Assembly (NCBI GenBank): GCA_003024785.1
Contig: PUQB01000181.1
Span: forward strand, 263,501 to 327,500
From: Selaginella tamariscina
Taxonomy: Eukaryota; Streptophyta; Lycopodiopsida; Selaginellales; Selaginellaceae
Length of the DNA stretch: 64,000 nt
Direction: 5' to 3'
How positions within the stretch are numbered: the first letter of the stretch is position 1; each line of letters starts with the position of its first letter. Below are positions 23,763 through 36,149 of the stretch, piece by piece. The notes below the pieces were generated by a model that saw only the letters and a program-made list of their open reading frames with translations, was not told the DNA's origin and made no database searches. The translations under genes and the position numbers were made by a program.

Positions 23763-24151
23763 TGTCAAGCCACGACCCAAAAGCATGATAAGAACAAGAA
23801 GGCTTGATCAACTCAAGAGCAAGGAATAAGACAAAAATAAGAAACAGAACAAGACAAGAATAAGAAACAGAACTAGAATGATCGTAAAATGACTGGTGTA
23901 TAGTAACTGATTGTACAACAATTAGGTCGAAGCTATACTCACAACTCCAAGAGCTAACTAGGCATAAGCTAAAAATAAACTCCAGGAGTTAAACTAGGCA
24001 TGAACTAAAAATAATGTTCCTTATCCTGTAGGTATATCCTGTAAGCATATCCTGTGGTATACTTATAGGCATACCTATATCCCATATCATGTATCTGTAT
24101 CCTATAACGTATCCTGTAAGCATATCCTGTATTTTGTATCAAGTCGTGACA
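23763..24151 (-). mobile_element. Element A, 5' LTR
   Basis: On the minus strand it reads TGTCACGACTTGATACAAAA to GGTCGTGGCTTGACA, with the AGGATAT-type repeats. The TATA segment is weak here (GAGTATAGCTTCG). The sequence just inside (GTTTGATAATAACTGC) is not complementary to the usual initiator-Met tRNA, so the primer site is unrecognised. Confidence 0.85.
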
Positions 24152-24156
24152 ACTGT

Positions 24157-27100
24157 AGTTTGGCCAAACAAGCTTGCAGTCATGATAGCAATATGGCTGG
24201 CCATGGAAAATCTTCGCTCGGTCATGGTCCAAACTCCGTGGATATTGCTGGTTAAAGCCGAAACCAAGTACTACTTAAGGCAATCTGCCCAGTTCACTGC
24301 GACTCCTTCCCAGGCCTTGTAGAGGCGTTTGCCAACCGCCTGGTGATTTGTCTCCCCGTTCTTCCCGTGATCATGAAGGCCACCAATGCTATGAAATTCA
24401 GCCACTTCCTTTCTTGTATGCTTCGAAGCACTTTGTTCCATGTGGTGGCGAGCTTTTATGGCTCCATCTTTGATAATTCTCCTAATGTGAGGCCGTCCTC
24501 CAGTAGTCAGAAGAATGTCGCTAGTTCGTCAAACATAATGTGGAAGGCTGCACTTCCTTCTGAGTGAAACTAGATCCCTTTGTGTCTGGTTTGATTAGCT
24601 ACCAGTTCTACGGACTGGATGAATTGCCTGGCTTTCTCGGAGAACCCTGGGGTCTCCACTTCTCCCTATGGAAGGTCGAATAACTCATCCAAATGCAACT
24701 ATCTCCTGACTCGCCTCATGTTGGGTCGACCGATCAATTATTTGAACCTGGAAATCTAAGCGACATGAGTTCCGCTGTTCACTCCTGGCCCTCGATGGAC
24801 ACTCGAATCTCTTAGAACACCACTGGCTTGCTCCCCTCCATCCAATCTGTCGTCATGGTGGTTGAAGTATTGCATTGTACACCTCCTTCCTGGATACTGC
24901 TTATGTGGTGGTCCTTATGACGTCCTCTGAGGTGACTGACGCGACTATCCCTATGCCCATATACATAATGATGGCATCATCCCTTTGTAGTATGTGCCTC
25001 GTGTGCGGTCCATCCTTGTGGACCATGTGACCCTATGAGCTGGCCACATGTTGTTTGGAGATCCTCCTTCCGGCTGCACCATCCTTCCTGCTGCGCTTCC
25101 TTGGGGTTCCCTATCGTGTTAGCTGCCTTGCCCTAGGGGTGCCTTGGAATGAGCTCCATATGGGTGGATGTTTGGCCCAATGCAGCTACTGTCGACTATC
25201 TGTTGTAATGCTTGTCCGTCATTGCCATTTGTTTGACCTTGATGATGTTGGTGGAGCCCACCTTGGTTTAATTGTAGGCCTTACTAGTTGGTCCCTTCCT
25301 ACCGAGGCCTTCCGCCACCGGTCCCACGCGTTCCACACCTACGTATTCCTCTAGCATCTCTCGGCTTCCCGTTTCTCCGCCTTCTTGGCATACTAAACTA
25401 ACTTGTCGAACGTCCGCTCATCATCTAGCCTAATCCACTTGCAGATCTCTGGCCACAGTCCCTTTCGGTACCACATCTTCTTAGTCAAGTCGACTAGGGC
25501 ATCCCTTAGCCGAGCGATGTACAATAGCATGCGAACCGTGTATTCGTCGACCGACTCTCCCGCTTTTTATTTCAAGCTCATTAGCTTATGGATACCTCTT
25601 CTTCACTCTTTTCCTCCCAAAAGGTATCTAGAAATGCCCTTTGTGCGGTTTCTCAGCGAGCTCCTTCGTTTGCCTCGTGGAATCGCATCCACCAGGCAGG
25701 TGCTTTTTGTCCAAAGTGCATGCAAATTTTTGTGGTTGTTGCTTACGCTCCTTAGCTCGCATACCCACTCAAACTTGTGTACATGTTGGTTTGGTCTTCA
25801 CCCTCGCTCCTCAAAATGAAGGTAAGGGTACTGTTACTATGCTCTCCTGCATTCAATTGAGCTCACGGGCTAGTAAGGTCACCGGATCAATTCCCATGAC
25901 ATCCCATTGAGCCTGAAAGGTGCTCCAATCCGGACCTTCCACTTCGGATGTGCTATAGTTTACGTCTCGATATCTGCAGGTACCTTCTCCTCCCTCGCAT
26001 CCCCGCCCTGAGGGTGGGTGATGAGGACGGGCTCCTCTCGGCTGTCCCTCGGGGGCCCCTTGCACATGACCAACTTGACGGTGGTGGCACGACATACCTC
26101 GACTGGATGGTATCCTTGTCCAGTAAGTAGCTGTGTAGGACCGTGCGACCTTGCGGAATCCCCTCGCACATCGAGACGGTCGTGGTTGAGGGCAGATTCT
26201 CGTTCATGAGACAAATCCCCTTGTCTCGTGGTATTGTGGCTCTTCTATGCGCCCTTGCAAGGTCGATACGGTCTTTTTCACTCAAGCTGATTTTCATCGC
26301 CCTAGGATGGAATCCCCCCCCTTGCCCATAGTGACCACTATGTGGCCCCCCCTTACTAGTACCTCCTCCTAGTCTATTAGTTTGTCGATGTCCAGTCGTC
26401 TTCGCGCAGGTGGTCGTCCCATGTGTACCCGACCTTCCGAAGCCTCGAGTTCTTATCCTGGTAATCACCCTGGCCTGTTGCATCATCTGATCGGCTGAAC
26501 TCTTGGTGAAGAAGTTGCTTTGTCGGTAATCGATGCCCCTCCTTGCAGGGGCCTTTTGGATGAGGCTCTTCCTCCCCTCTTTCCGGGCATCCATGGGCCT
26601 CCTGCCTTACCTTGGTGGGTGACGGTGGCCCTGGGTTTCCTACCTTACATCCCTCGTAGTGTTGGCCATGCTAGACCTTCGGTTCTCATCCCCCATCACT
26701 ATCCATGCTAATTTCACCGTCTCGAAATTCTTGCCTCTAGTGCAGGCCTTCCCTCTTTTGGGTTCTCCTGTGTGGGGTCTCCTCCCTTGGGGGTACTCGT
26801 CGAATAGTGGTTGTGCTCTTCAGTGTGGGGGCTCATCGTAGCCGTCACTCTCGCCTGCATAAAGAGGGGGTGGAGTGCTTCCATCATTCTACCATCCATC
26901 CCACTCTACATTGTAAGTCATTATCGGGCGGGGTCGCCTGTCTAGGTGCTGCTCATTCCCGCATGCTCCTACACATGGAATAACATTCAAACGTGCTATG
27001 GGTTCTTCATACCTTTCTTTGTCCTCTGCGGCTTGCGACCGCCTTTGTTGCTACTGTGCCGGGTTTACCGCTTCTTAGAGGTTTGGCCATGTGGTGTTTG

Positions 27101-27334
27101 CGTCATTTCCTCGAGTAGGCGAGGTAGGGCTGATTGTGGCAACCGGGGTGTCTTCCATCAACCTTTTTCAGCCGGCTTGACACATCCTCCTAGCCAGCTA
27201 ATACTCACTGATTTTTAGTTGTTCAAACGAGTTAATCATGGCTCTTTGGTCTCTCCTTCGGGCCACAACTCTGCTTGCTACGGTGAACTCCATTCGTTTG
27301 TACTTATTATCCCTCTATGGTCACCACAAATGAT
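24157..27334 (-). pseudogene. Element C interior with gag-like capsid region
   Basis: On the minus strand, three broken frames give a continuous gag-like signature between about 25760 and 25380: APAWWMRFHEANEGAR, ETAQRAFLDTFWEEKSEEEV, KAGESVDEYTVRMLLYIARL and LWPEICKWIRLDDERTFDKL. This matches the Trp/Phe-rich, Gly-Glu-Ser pattern of plant retrotransposon gag. The parts 26600-27334 (leader) and 24157-25380 hold only decayed frames. No CCHC knuckle, protease or RT is seen. Confidence 0.65.
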
Positions 27335-28006
27335 TGTCAGGGACTCCGTAGGCCAAATGTGGTGTTGCTATGAAGTCTTGGTGGTCGCTAGGACACTGTG
27401 GATAGCGTCCAATCTCGGGGGTCTGTGTCGGTGAGTCGGCCTTACCACAAGAATACTGGAAGGTGCTGAGATGGCCTCTACCCAGACGTTGCAAGGGTCC
27501 GTGTACAAGTGAGGAGGCGTTCGCCTAGTGCAGTGCTGCCGCTTCCTACCTTAGTACGTTATTAGGCTAGGAGCGGGGCAAGAGGAGAGTAACGGAAGAG
27601 GTGGTGAACATAAGGAATATGTATATATGTATATTGCCTGCCTGAGTACAAAGTTGCCCCAAAAAGGTGGAGCAAAATACAAGACAAAAATGGACTAGAA
27701 GGACCCCGACCCACTACCAACCTCCTACTTATATAGTGGGTAGGCTAGTGCTAGACCCTCGGTATAGGTGGCACTCTCTCACTGGTCTACCACCCTGTGA
27801 CAGAGTCCTGCCTATAGCATTTATGCGTCTCCCTTACGCGTGTTGTCCCAAGTACCTTGGACAATCGAATCTACGCTTGGTAAAGTTCCACTTGATAGTT
27901 GTCGCCATCAATCCATATATGCTGTACCTTTACCACTCAACCACTCTATCCCGTCGCTTATTCGTGCCAGCTGGCAATTTGACAGTGGTCAAACCATTGT
28001 CAACCA
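27335..28006 (-). mobile_element. Element C, 5' LTR (right)
   Basis: Plus strand TGTCAGGGACTC to TGTCAACCA; on the minus strand it begins TGGTTGACA and ends CCTGACA, a proper TG...CA pair. It aligns with 16563-17223 but carries several small indels, such as GAACATAAGGAATATG where the other has GAATATG. Confidence 0.8.
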
Positions 28007-29079
28007 TGTGTTCTCAAATAAAATAAAATAAAATAAAAGTTAAGATCAATAAGAACTCATATCAACCAAACTTTATATTTGTTGAGACTATTCAAGAACT
28101 TGTTTTAATAGTTATATGATATTAAGGTTTTGATAATAACTTCTATATTTTAATAAGTAAGACATATTTTTTCAATTAATTCTTTATTCCTGATAATTCT
28201 CCTCAAGTTTATATATTTTAAATTTTTAATATTTAAAGTGTTACTTTTTCACATTTCTCACATAAAATAAATCTTTAAATTAAATTCTGTAAATTAAGTG
28301 ATATATATTTAAGAAGTCATTAATATTTAATATGATTTAAAGATTTTAATACATTTATTAATGTGGGATATATATCAAATATGTGGTTATCATTATTAAT
28401 ATAGAGATTATTAATAAAATTTTCACTCAAGATTGTTGCATAAAAACAATTTCATGTGATTACAACATTACAAAATAAAAATTAATATTAAATTTCATAA
28501 ATTTACAATAATTAAATTATTATTTTTTATATGTTGTACTATATATAAATATAAATGTGATGCATATAAAGAAAACTACTTGCACTTAAAATATAATATA
28601 AAAATTTTAAATTTTAAAAATTAATTGCAGTGACAAGTATAAACTTATATATTTTGGTATAGATATTTTAATGAAATGAGTATATTTTAATGTAATAATT
28701 ATTTTTAAAATAATTCATCCTAAAATTGATTATGAAAGGTTAAATAAATCTAATAAATAATTATCTTTAATTATTTCATTTTTTCTCTCGTGTATCACAA
28801 TCAAACCATAGAATGTATATATCACACAACTAAAGGTTTGTGTGGCTAAGATATATCTTAATCTTAAAGTTAATACTTAGTGACCACATGAGTGTACATT
28901 ATTTATACATAAACACTTCATATTTGCATTACATCTCTTTTTGTTATTATGGTAATATTTTTCTTAAGTAATTCATTTAAAATATACACCAACTGTTAAT
29001 GGTATTGCATAGATTATTAAAAAGGGTGTAAACTTTCATTAAAATATGTTAAACTTGACATTATTTCCCTTTTAACGCA
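28007..29079. other. AT-rich 3' flank of copy 3 after element C
   Basis: This resumes the unit sequence interrupted at 16562. It matches 10780-11850, 33350-34460, 43220-43990 and the window end (63300-64000). There is no gene, only conserved AT-rich spacer between AUX/LAX exon 7 and companion exon 7. Confidence 0.6.
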
Positions 29080-30012
29080 ACTATATAAGTAATAAAAAGG
29101 TTCTACAATTTTTATGTTATATAAAATTAAATAATTAAATTTATCTATAGTAATTAAAAACTATTTAAATAGAATTAATTTTATTACTTAAATTAATTAC
29201 TATATAATTTATTACCTGATTAACTTTTACAAAACTCTCTTTCACATCTTCCTTTTGGATTGATTCAATTGTAATCTTCTTCTTTTTCTGTATTAAAACA
29301 AATAAGAATAAGTATGTATAAATGTTATACATTTACCATGTTTGATATCGAATATAAAACAGATCATTATAGTAAATATGTATAATAAGTATAATTTAGT
29401 CATATGGTGTATGTAACATAAGGTAATTTCTATATTTAATAATATTTACAAATTGATGACGTGGCATTTTCATTCCGTTTAGATTAAAAGTATAGTGCAT
29501 ATGTTAATTAACAAGAGTTTTACATACTAAGTATTAACCACATCCACTATGTGTGTGTGATGTACACACATATGGTGCATGTCAGTTTACAAACACATCT
29601 AATTATATCTGATTAAGGTTTATAAATATTAGCAATATTTACTAGCTTTTACCATTAAAGAAATAATTTAGCTAAAAGTATATACCTTTTCCATGGGATG
29701 GAATCTGCCATCTATGACATCTTCATAATGACCTCCAGGAGATAGCAAATAAGGACCAACAGGAAGCATTTCATCTTTGGGCCAATTCTTCCATTTATCA
29801 TACTTCTCTCAGGTACTATTAAAAATACAAAATTATATTAATAAAAAAATAAAAAAGTATTCATTTTATTATTATTTTAATTAAATATATGACTTGCCTA
29901 GTTGAACTTACCATGATCGTAATGTGAACCAGCGACCATATGTTTTTCACGTATCTTACACTGTATAAATTATTTCAGTTAATTAATATATGTGTGCGTG
30001 CGTCCGTGTGCG

Positions 30013-30070
<58 letters not shown>

Positions 30071-30583
30071 TATCTATATGTGTGTGTGTGTCTGAATGTA
30101 CTTACACATATGTAGTACAAATACATACATATACATACATACCCCACTGCGGATGATGTTGTCATTGTGACCAGCCTCCACATATCTCTTAACAGCGTGG
30201 TGAATTGAAAACCTCTTTTTTATGTCGGGAATTTGCACTGTGAACCAAATAAATTGACATTTTAAATAAAAAAATGAAATTAAAAAAAATTAAGAATTTT
30301 AAATAAAAATTAAGCGAGACGTACGTCCGTAAGGAATGTATTGAAGTGAAGTGCAGGCATTGGAGTCGAAGAACTGAGGTGCCACGTGTCAGATAAACCT
30401 AACATTTCATTGCTTTCACGGACTCGAAAACAACAAATAATAATGTGTACATATGCATTCACGCACACGCGTGCGTGCGTTTATATGTATGCATACAAAT
30501 ACACACACTACACACTCACAGTGGATCGAAACCTTTGACCACGTGGCCGGATTCGATCCCTTCACCTTTTGCAAATTTGGCAT
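29080..30583 (-). pseudogene. Unidentified companion gene, unit 3 (best-preserved exon order)
   Basis: Exons on the minus strand are 30583-30520 (MPNLQKVKGSNP start), 30422-30325 (MLGLSDTWHLSSSTPMPALH, FNTFLTD), 30237-30143 (KRFSIHHAVKRYVEAGH), 29960-29912 (REKHMVAGSHYDH), 29815-29686 (LLSPGGHYEDVIDGRFH), 29287-29216 (ITIESIQKEDVKESFVKVNQ) and about 29102-29080. The introns have GT-AG ends; GTAAGT after exon 4 is clear. Exon 1 lacks about 50 bases present at 40352-40472, exon 3 lacks one C, and exon 5 is frameshifted and lacks about 20 bases seen in unit 5. The predicted product is roughly 200 residues, soluble, with no transmembrane stretch. I do not recognise the family. It lies head-to-head with AUX/LAX copy 4, about 0.9 kb away. 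Confidence 0.68.
29990..30135. repeat. CT/TA/CA microsatellite in companion intron 3
   Basis: Successive runs of TC, TA and CA at 30015-30070, then GTGTGT and ACATAT runs. This is the same intron as 5755-5895 in unit 1, with different repeat numbers. Confidence 0.75.
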
Positions 30584-31469
30584 TTTAATAAGAGTGGTTA
30601 TTTGGATATGGTAAATTAAAAAAAATGTTACATAATTAATAATAACTATCACTGTAGTTTTACACTAATGATTGATTGAATTAAAAATTATATATGTATA
30701 TAAGAGAGATTATACGTATCTATAAGAACGTTGGACCCTCAGCACTCTCCTCTGCCTTGGAGATCATATGTTTTCTATTTTTAAAGCATATGCTACATAA
30801 CTTAATTTCAAATATAACATTACATATATTACATTATATTAAATCACATTGGTACTTTTAATTTAAATATTTTTATTTTAATTTTTATATCAACAGTGAT
30901 TTCTCATGTTCAAATATAAAATATTAGATTATATATATTACATTACATTGGTACTTTTAATTTAAATATTTTAATTTTAATCTTTATATCAACAGTGATT
31001 TCTCATGTTCAAATATAAAACTATTAGATTATATATATTACATTATATTAAATCACATTGGTACTTTTAATTTAAATATTTTAATTTTAATTTTAATTTC
31101 GATATCAGCAGTGGATTTTTCACAATTCGAATATAAATTAAACTACAGATTTAAATATTAAATGGTGAATTTAGTGTTGCTATCACTTCACTAATATTGA
31201 TTTTGGTTTTGTCATACCTTTTGGTCGGTTTTACACTTGTTTTCTTTTTTAATTTCTATTTAATAATATAATATAATAATTTATTTATATACACCAAAGT
31301 ATATTTAAGCTGCAGAAATATTTATGTTAAATTTATCTTAAAGTATCTTGACTTTGAAACATAAGTTTTGTTTTCAAGTATAAAATAATTATTTATTTAT
31401 TATTATTATTATAATACTAGTCTTTTGAGTCAAGGATGTGGAGTTACCTGTTCACCACAAAACATTAAT
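30584..31469 (+). promoter_or_regulatory. Divergent intergenic region, companion 3 / AUX-LAX copy 4
   Basis: About 0.9 kb separates the companion start (30583, minus) from the copy 4 start (31470, plus), so a shared bidirectional promoter is possible. A segment with TTCAAATATAAAA and ACATTGGTACTTTTAATTT is repeated about three times at 30835-31100. No element G insertion is present, unlike units 1-3. Confidence 0.5.
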
Positions 31470-33209
31470 ATGGATATGGAGAATCACACAAGAGAGTCCA
31501 TTAAAGAATTTATTCTTAGAATAGTATGGTATGGAGGTTCTACATTCGATGCGTGGCTAAACATTGTAGCAGCTAAGGTTTGTATAATTCAATACATATT
31601 TCATATAGTGCGTGTGCGGCGTGCGTGTAATGTTCCCGTATGTAAGATTACAGGCCGGCTATTGAATGCTCCACAAGCAAGTGCTCAATTGGGATTACCT
31701 TCAGCAATTGTTATACAGCTCTTTGATATAGCTACCGGAATTTGGATAGAAAGCATAATTAATTTTTATATTTAAAACACAAGTTTAATATCAGGCAGAC
31801 TAGAAATCATGACTCGTATAGTCACACAATTCAGGTAAATTTTATTTAATTTTATTTAATTTTTATGGCATTTTAAACTTATAGCTTCATGAAGTCATTG
31901 GTGGACTTTTGGGGTGGAAATGGAAAATAATATCATTAATATTTAATCGGGGTCTCTTTTCTTTATTTCAGCTCAACAAATAGCTACATGTAGCGAGTAA
32001 GTAATAAATAATAAAATCCTTCATTATTATTATTATTTTATTAATTAAATTTAATTTACAGTTTTGTTTATCTGATTAACGATAAATTAAAAAAAGGACA
32101 TGGACTATGGTATTTGGAGCAGTTTTCTCTCTGTCAATACTTGTTCCAAGTGCATAACTAACTATAGAGTATGGTCCTTCATTGGCGTGGTTACAACTAT
32201 TTTTGCTTCTGGATATTTAACTATTGCTACTCTTTTCCATGGAAAGGTTGTATTTAATTTATTAATTTATATTTTAAATAATATTATATATATTTCATTA
32301 TTATTATTATTAATGTTTATTCAGATTCCAAATGTGAAACGCACCTCTCCACATAGTTATCAAGATTACTTCACCGGTATGTCTGGCTTGTCAAATCTCG
32401 GGCACGTGGCAATCCCTGTGTAAGCACTCTCTCTCTTACACACTCACACACCCGGACACACGCACACACATGTGGTGTATACATGTATTATATATTAAAA
32501 CATACTGCAGGGAGATTATGGATGCAATGTGGAGACCCCAAGAATATAAAGTGGCATATTTTGGAGGAGGAATATTCATTCTTTTAATGGTCCTGATTCC
32601 AAGTATTATTATGAACATCAATTTTGGAGATGCATTACTCACAAAGACAAATGCCATAGATTTGCTTCCAGATTCTAAGTTTAGAGACACAACCATAGTT
32701 CTCATGCTTATTCACACGGTACACATACACACACACGCACGCACGCACACATACACACAACTAATGTTTTACCTTTTGAAGTTTATCAACTTTGGGATGT
32801 ATTCAATACCTGTATATACACTATGGGAGAAGATGGTAGGAGTACATGAGTCACCTAGCTACATAAAGAGAACATTATTTAGGGTTCCAGTGTTTTTGGG
32901 ATTTTGGGTGGTAGCATTAGCATTTCCATTATTAGGAACGATTAATAGGGTGATTCACTCTACGATAGTAGTATGGAACTTACATATATATACCATGTAT
33001 GGTTATATAATATAGTTTTTTGGTCAGTTAAAAAGCAGAAATTAACACATTCTTTATCAAGGTTGGGATGGGTGGTGGATTTAAGTATTAACCTTGGGAT
33101 TATCTTGTGGATGATAGTTGTGGAGTGTGGTTTAGCATCATGGGGCAATATGGATGCATTACTGAAGTTAAAAGGTATTAAATTGTTTGCACGTTGTTAT
33201 AACTGCTGA
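31470..33209 (+). pseudogene. AUX1/LAX-like auxin influx carrier, copy 4 (frameshifted)
   Basis: Exons are 31470-31581, 31654-31834, 31885-31996, 32062-32246, 32325-32419, 32511-32718 and 32782-33209. Exons 1, 5 and 6 are open. Exon 5/6 gives LGHVAIPVEIMDAMWRPQEY, close to the AUX1 motif GHAVTVEIMHAMWKPQ and keeping the His. Exon 6 gives MNINFGDALLTKTNA and FRDTTIVLMLIHT. Exon 2 loses a base near 31765, exon 3 loses one near 31950, exon 4 has -1 near 32090 and +2 near 32155, and exon 7 is shifted near 32985-33010. The end reads IKLFARCYNC. With copies 2 and 5 it is among the best preserved. Confidence 0.86.
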
Positions 33210-34464
33210 TAAACATATATAATGTTACATCTCAAAGTTAATTGGGTTTAGGGCTTTAGGTTTCACATTAATTATTAAGAAATTAAATATAAGTTTTTTT
33301 AAACATAAAATAAATAATATGAATATTCATTAATATTTATATATATGTTCTCAAAATCAGATAAAAGTTAAGATCTATAGGAACTCACATCAACTAAACC
33401 TTATATATTTACTATTCAAGAACTTGTTTTAATAGTCATATGGTATTAAGGTTTTGATAATAACTTCTATATTTTAATAAATAAAACATTTTTTCAATTA
33501 ATTTCTATTCCTGATAATTCTCAAAATGACCCACAAGTTTAATATATTTTAAAATTTTAATACTTAAAGTGACATTTCTCACATAGAATAAATCTTTAAA
33601 TTAAATTTTATAAATTAAGTGATACATATTTAAGAAATCATTAACATTTAATATGATTTAAAGATTTTAATACATTTATTGAGGTGGGATATATATCAAA
33701 TATTGGTTATCATTATTTATATAGAGATTGTTAATAAAATTTGTGCCCAAGATTGTTGCATAAAAAATAATTTCATGTGATTACAACATTGTAAATAAAA
33801 ATTAATATTAAATTTCATGATGTTATATAAACAGATTTACAATAATTAAATTATATCTTTTTATTTTGTACTATATATAAATATAAATGTGATGCATATA
33901 AAGAAAACTACTTATTTATATGCATTTAAAATTTTATAAAATAATAAATTTTAAATTTTAAAAATTAATTGTAGTGAGAAATATAAATTTATATATTTTG
34001 ATATAGATATTTTAATGAAATGAGTATATTTCAATGCAATAATTATTTTATATAAAAAAATCATTCATCCTAAAGTTGATTATGAAAGCCTAAACAAATC
34101 TAATAAATAATTATCTTTAATTATTTCATTTTTTCTCTGGTGTACCACAATTAAATCATAAAATGTATACATCCCACACCTAAGGGTCCGTGTGACCAAG
34201 ACAATCCTAATGTTAATACTTAACGATCACATGAGTGTACAATATTCATACATAAACACTTCATTTTGATTAGTTTTGCAAATTATTGACATTATTATAT
34301 TGTTATTATGATAATATTTTCTTAAGCAATTTAAAAAGTTTTCCATTTAAAATTAATACACCAACTCTTAATGGTATTGCATGGATTATTTAAAGGGTGT
34401 AAACTTTCATTCAAATATGTTAAATTTGATATTATTTCCTTTTTAATGCAACTATATGTACATT
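33210..34464. other. AT-rich 3' flank of copy 4
   Basis: It aligns with 28007-29080 and 43085-44000. There is no gene; the conserved AT-rich spacer ends at companion exon 7. Confidence 0.55.
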
Positions 34465-34879
34465 TACTCAGAAGTAATAAAAAGGTTCTACAATTCTTAT
34501 GTTAAAAAATTAAATAATTAAATTTGTTTATAGTAATTAAAAACTATTTAAATAGAATTTTTTATTACTTAAATTAATTACCATATAATTTATTACTTGG
34601 TTAACTTTTACAAAACTCTCTTTCACTATTCCTTTTTGATTGATTCAATTGTAATCTTCTCCTTTTTCTGCATTAAAACAAATTAAGAATATGTATATAT
34701 GTTATACATTTAATAATATCCCATGTTTGATATTGAATATAAAATAGATCATTATAGTAAATAAATATATACTAAGTATAATTTAGTGACATGGTGTATT
34801 TAACATAAGGTAATCTCTATATTTAGTAATATTTACAAATTGATGATGTGGCATTTTCATTGCATATGTTAAGTAATGA

Positions 34880-35035
34880 TGTAACATCCACGTGTACGGT
34901 TGCATGTGCACATACTATTATTAACGTATTGGATTTGATAACCATCGGATTGGTTTAATTTGGACCACGCTCTTGTATATAAGTTAGGGTTCTGAATTAA
35001 TGGATATACACATTTCTATATTCCAAGCTCTCACA
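34880..35035 (+). mobile_element. Element E, 5' LTR
   Basis: 156 bp, TGTAACATCCACGTG to AAGCTCTCACA, with TATATAAG at 34976-34983 as likely TATA box. It matches 39629-39772, which is 12 bp shorter owing to a deletion around that TATA box. Confidence 0.85.
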
Positions 35036-35159
35036 TTGGTGGAGGTGGGGCCTCTAATTGTCCCTACGGAGTGCTCAGTTTGTGTCTCTTTTTCTTCTTA
35101 GATTTAGCTTTTCATTGTTTAGATCAATTCCTTTCTTAGAGATTTTGTCCTTTCTTCGT

Positions 35160-36080
35160 ATGGATCCAGAATAGGCAAATCCTTTGTTTATGAAGCAGTT
35201 ACTCATGCAGTTGTTGGATGCCATGCAGATGCAATTGAACAATCACTCTTAGCTAATGGCGTATTCATACCCAGGGTACTCTCCTGCTCCTGTTACAAAA
35301 CCCTCGTGTTCGGCCGGATTTCTTTTGCGGAAATCTAGAGATGATGTGTACCATTGGTTTGAGCATTTCACCGTGGTTGCCAATATATCATTCATAGGAC
35401 ATTACTCAGTGTTTGCATGAGTTTCCTACTTGTCTTCAAGAGACGGCGTTGTAGTGGTACAATGGTCTAGACGTTGCAACTCGTGGAAATTGGAGTATTC
35501 TTTCTAAAAATCTTCAAACGTGCATTTAGGCATGCGAATGACTGTGACGATGCTTTTCGCAGTTGCATCGTATTCGTTAGGAGTCATCTGAGTCGGTGAT
35601 GCAGTTTGGTGTTCGCTTTTAGAACCTTTTGCTGTGTGCAGAACCTAACATGTCGGAACGCTCAAGTTAAGTATGTTGTGGCCAGCACTTCGTCAAGACC
35701 TTGTGGGCTTGTGCATGCACTAACTCCCAATAACTCTTGACGATGCTTTGAGGCTGGCACACGATATTGAGTCATTCACCCTCCCACTTGCACCTTCACG
35801 TTCTCTCATTCCACTTCATGTTGGGGATGGACCTGCTCCGATGGAGGTTGATGCTGTTGTCGGGTATAAGCACAAGGTTGGGCCGTGGACGTGCAGTTCG
35901 TTGTTGGGCGTGTGATGAGGTTGGACACACGTATCGGCGCTTTCAACAGGTTCCCAATTGGCGTCCCCCATTTCCAAGGTGGAGGCCTTGGTGTCAACAA
36001 CGTCCGATTGGCGCCGCTGCAGTAGAAGGTCCTAATGCAGTGGATCTTCCGGGAAATGATGAATCGCACGAGTAGAGGAG
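35160..36080 (+). pseudogene. Gag of element E
   Basis: It probably starts at ATGGATCCAG (35160), giving MQLLDAMQMQLN-like sequence. After frameshifts it gives a zinc-knuckle-like CWACDEVGHTYRRF (about 35902-35945), where the last Cys of CX2CX4HX4C is Phe. Basic residues follow, as in nucleocapsids. Confidence 0.6.
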
Positions 36081-36149
36081 GGTTTGTGCGAATAAATTAG
36101 TGATCCCTCCGTCTTTCTTTCGGGAGTATCATCAAGGGGTTCATTCAGC

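Larger units (their letters stand above)
18434..24151 (-). mobile_element. Element A: full-length Ty3/gypsy chromovirus nested in element C
   Basis: It is 5.7 kb, with LTRs at 23763-24151 (5') and 18434-18762 (3') and near-identical 5-base flanks, GCTGT (18429-18433) and ACTGT (24152-24156). On the minus strand the order is gag with CCHC knuckle, protease region, RT, RNase H, integrase and chromodomain. Every domain is broken by frameshifts or stops. It inserted into element C, so it is younger than C. Related copies are D (55176-60987) and the LTRs at 1-292 and 12120-12468. Confidence 0.88.
16563..28006 (-). mobile_element. Element C: LTR retroelement with gag only, hosting element A
   Basis: LTRs of about 661 and 672 bp (16563-17223 and 27335-28006) enclose the element, which sits in the 3' flank of AUX/LAX copy 3; unit sequence resumes at 28007. 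Without nested A it is about 5.7 kb. The minus strand shows a gag-like capsid region (25380-25760). The segment next to the 3' LTR (17228-18428) reads as coiled-coil-like peptides. No protease, reverse transcriptase or integrase is recognisable, so it looks non-autonomous, like the TR-GAG class. A clean target duplication is not visible because the flank is a TA run. Confidence 0.75.

Noticed and set aside
25953-26594. A 213-codon minus-strand frame rich in Gly, Arg and Ser
   Set aside because: It lies upstream of the gag-like segment in element C and has no recognised motif. Its composition suggests chance openness in GC-rich sequence; I kept it only as part of the element C interior.
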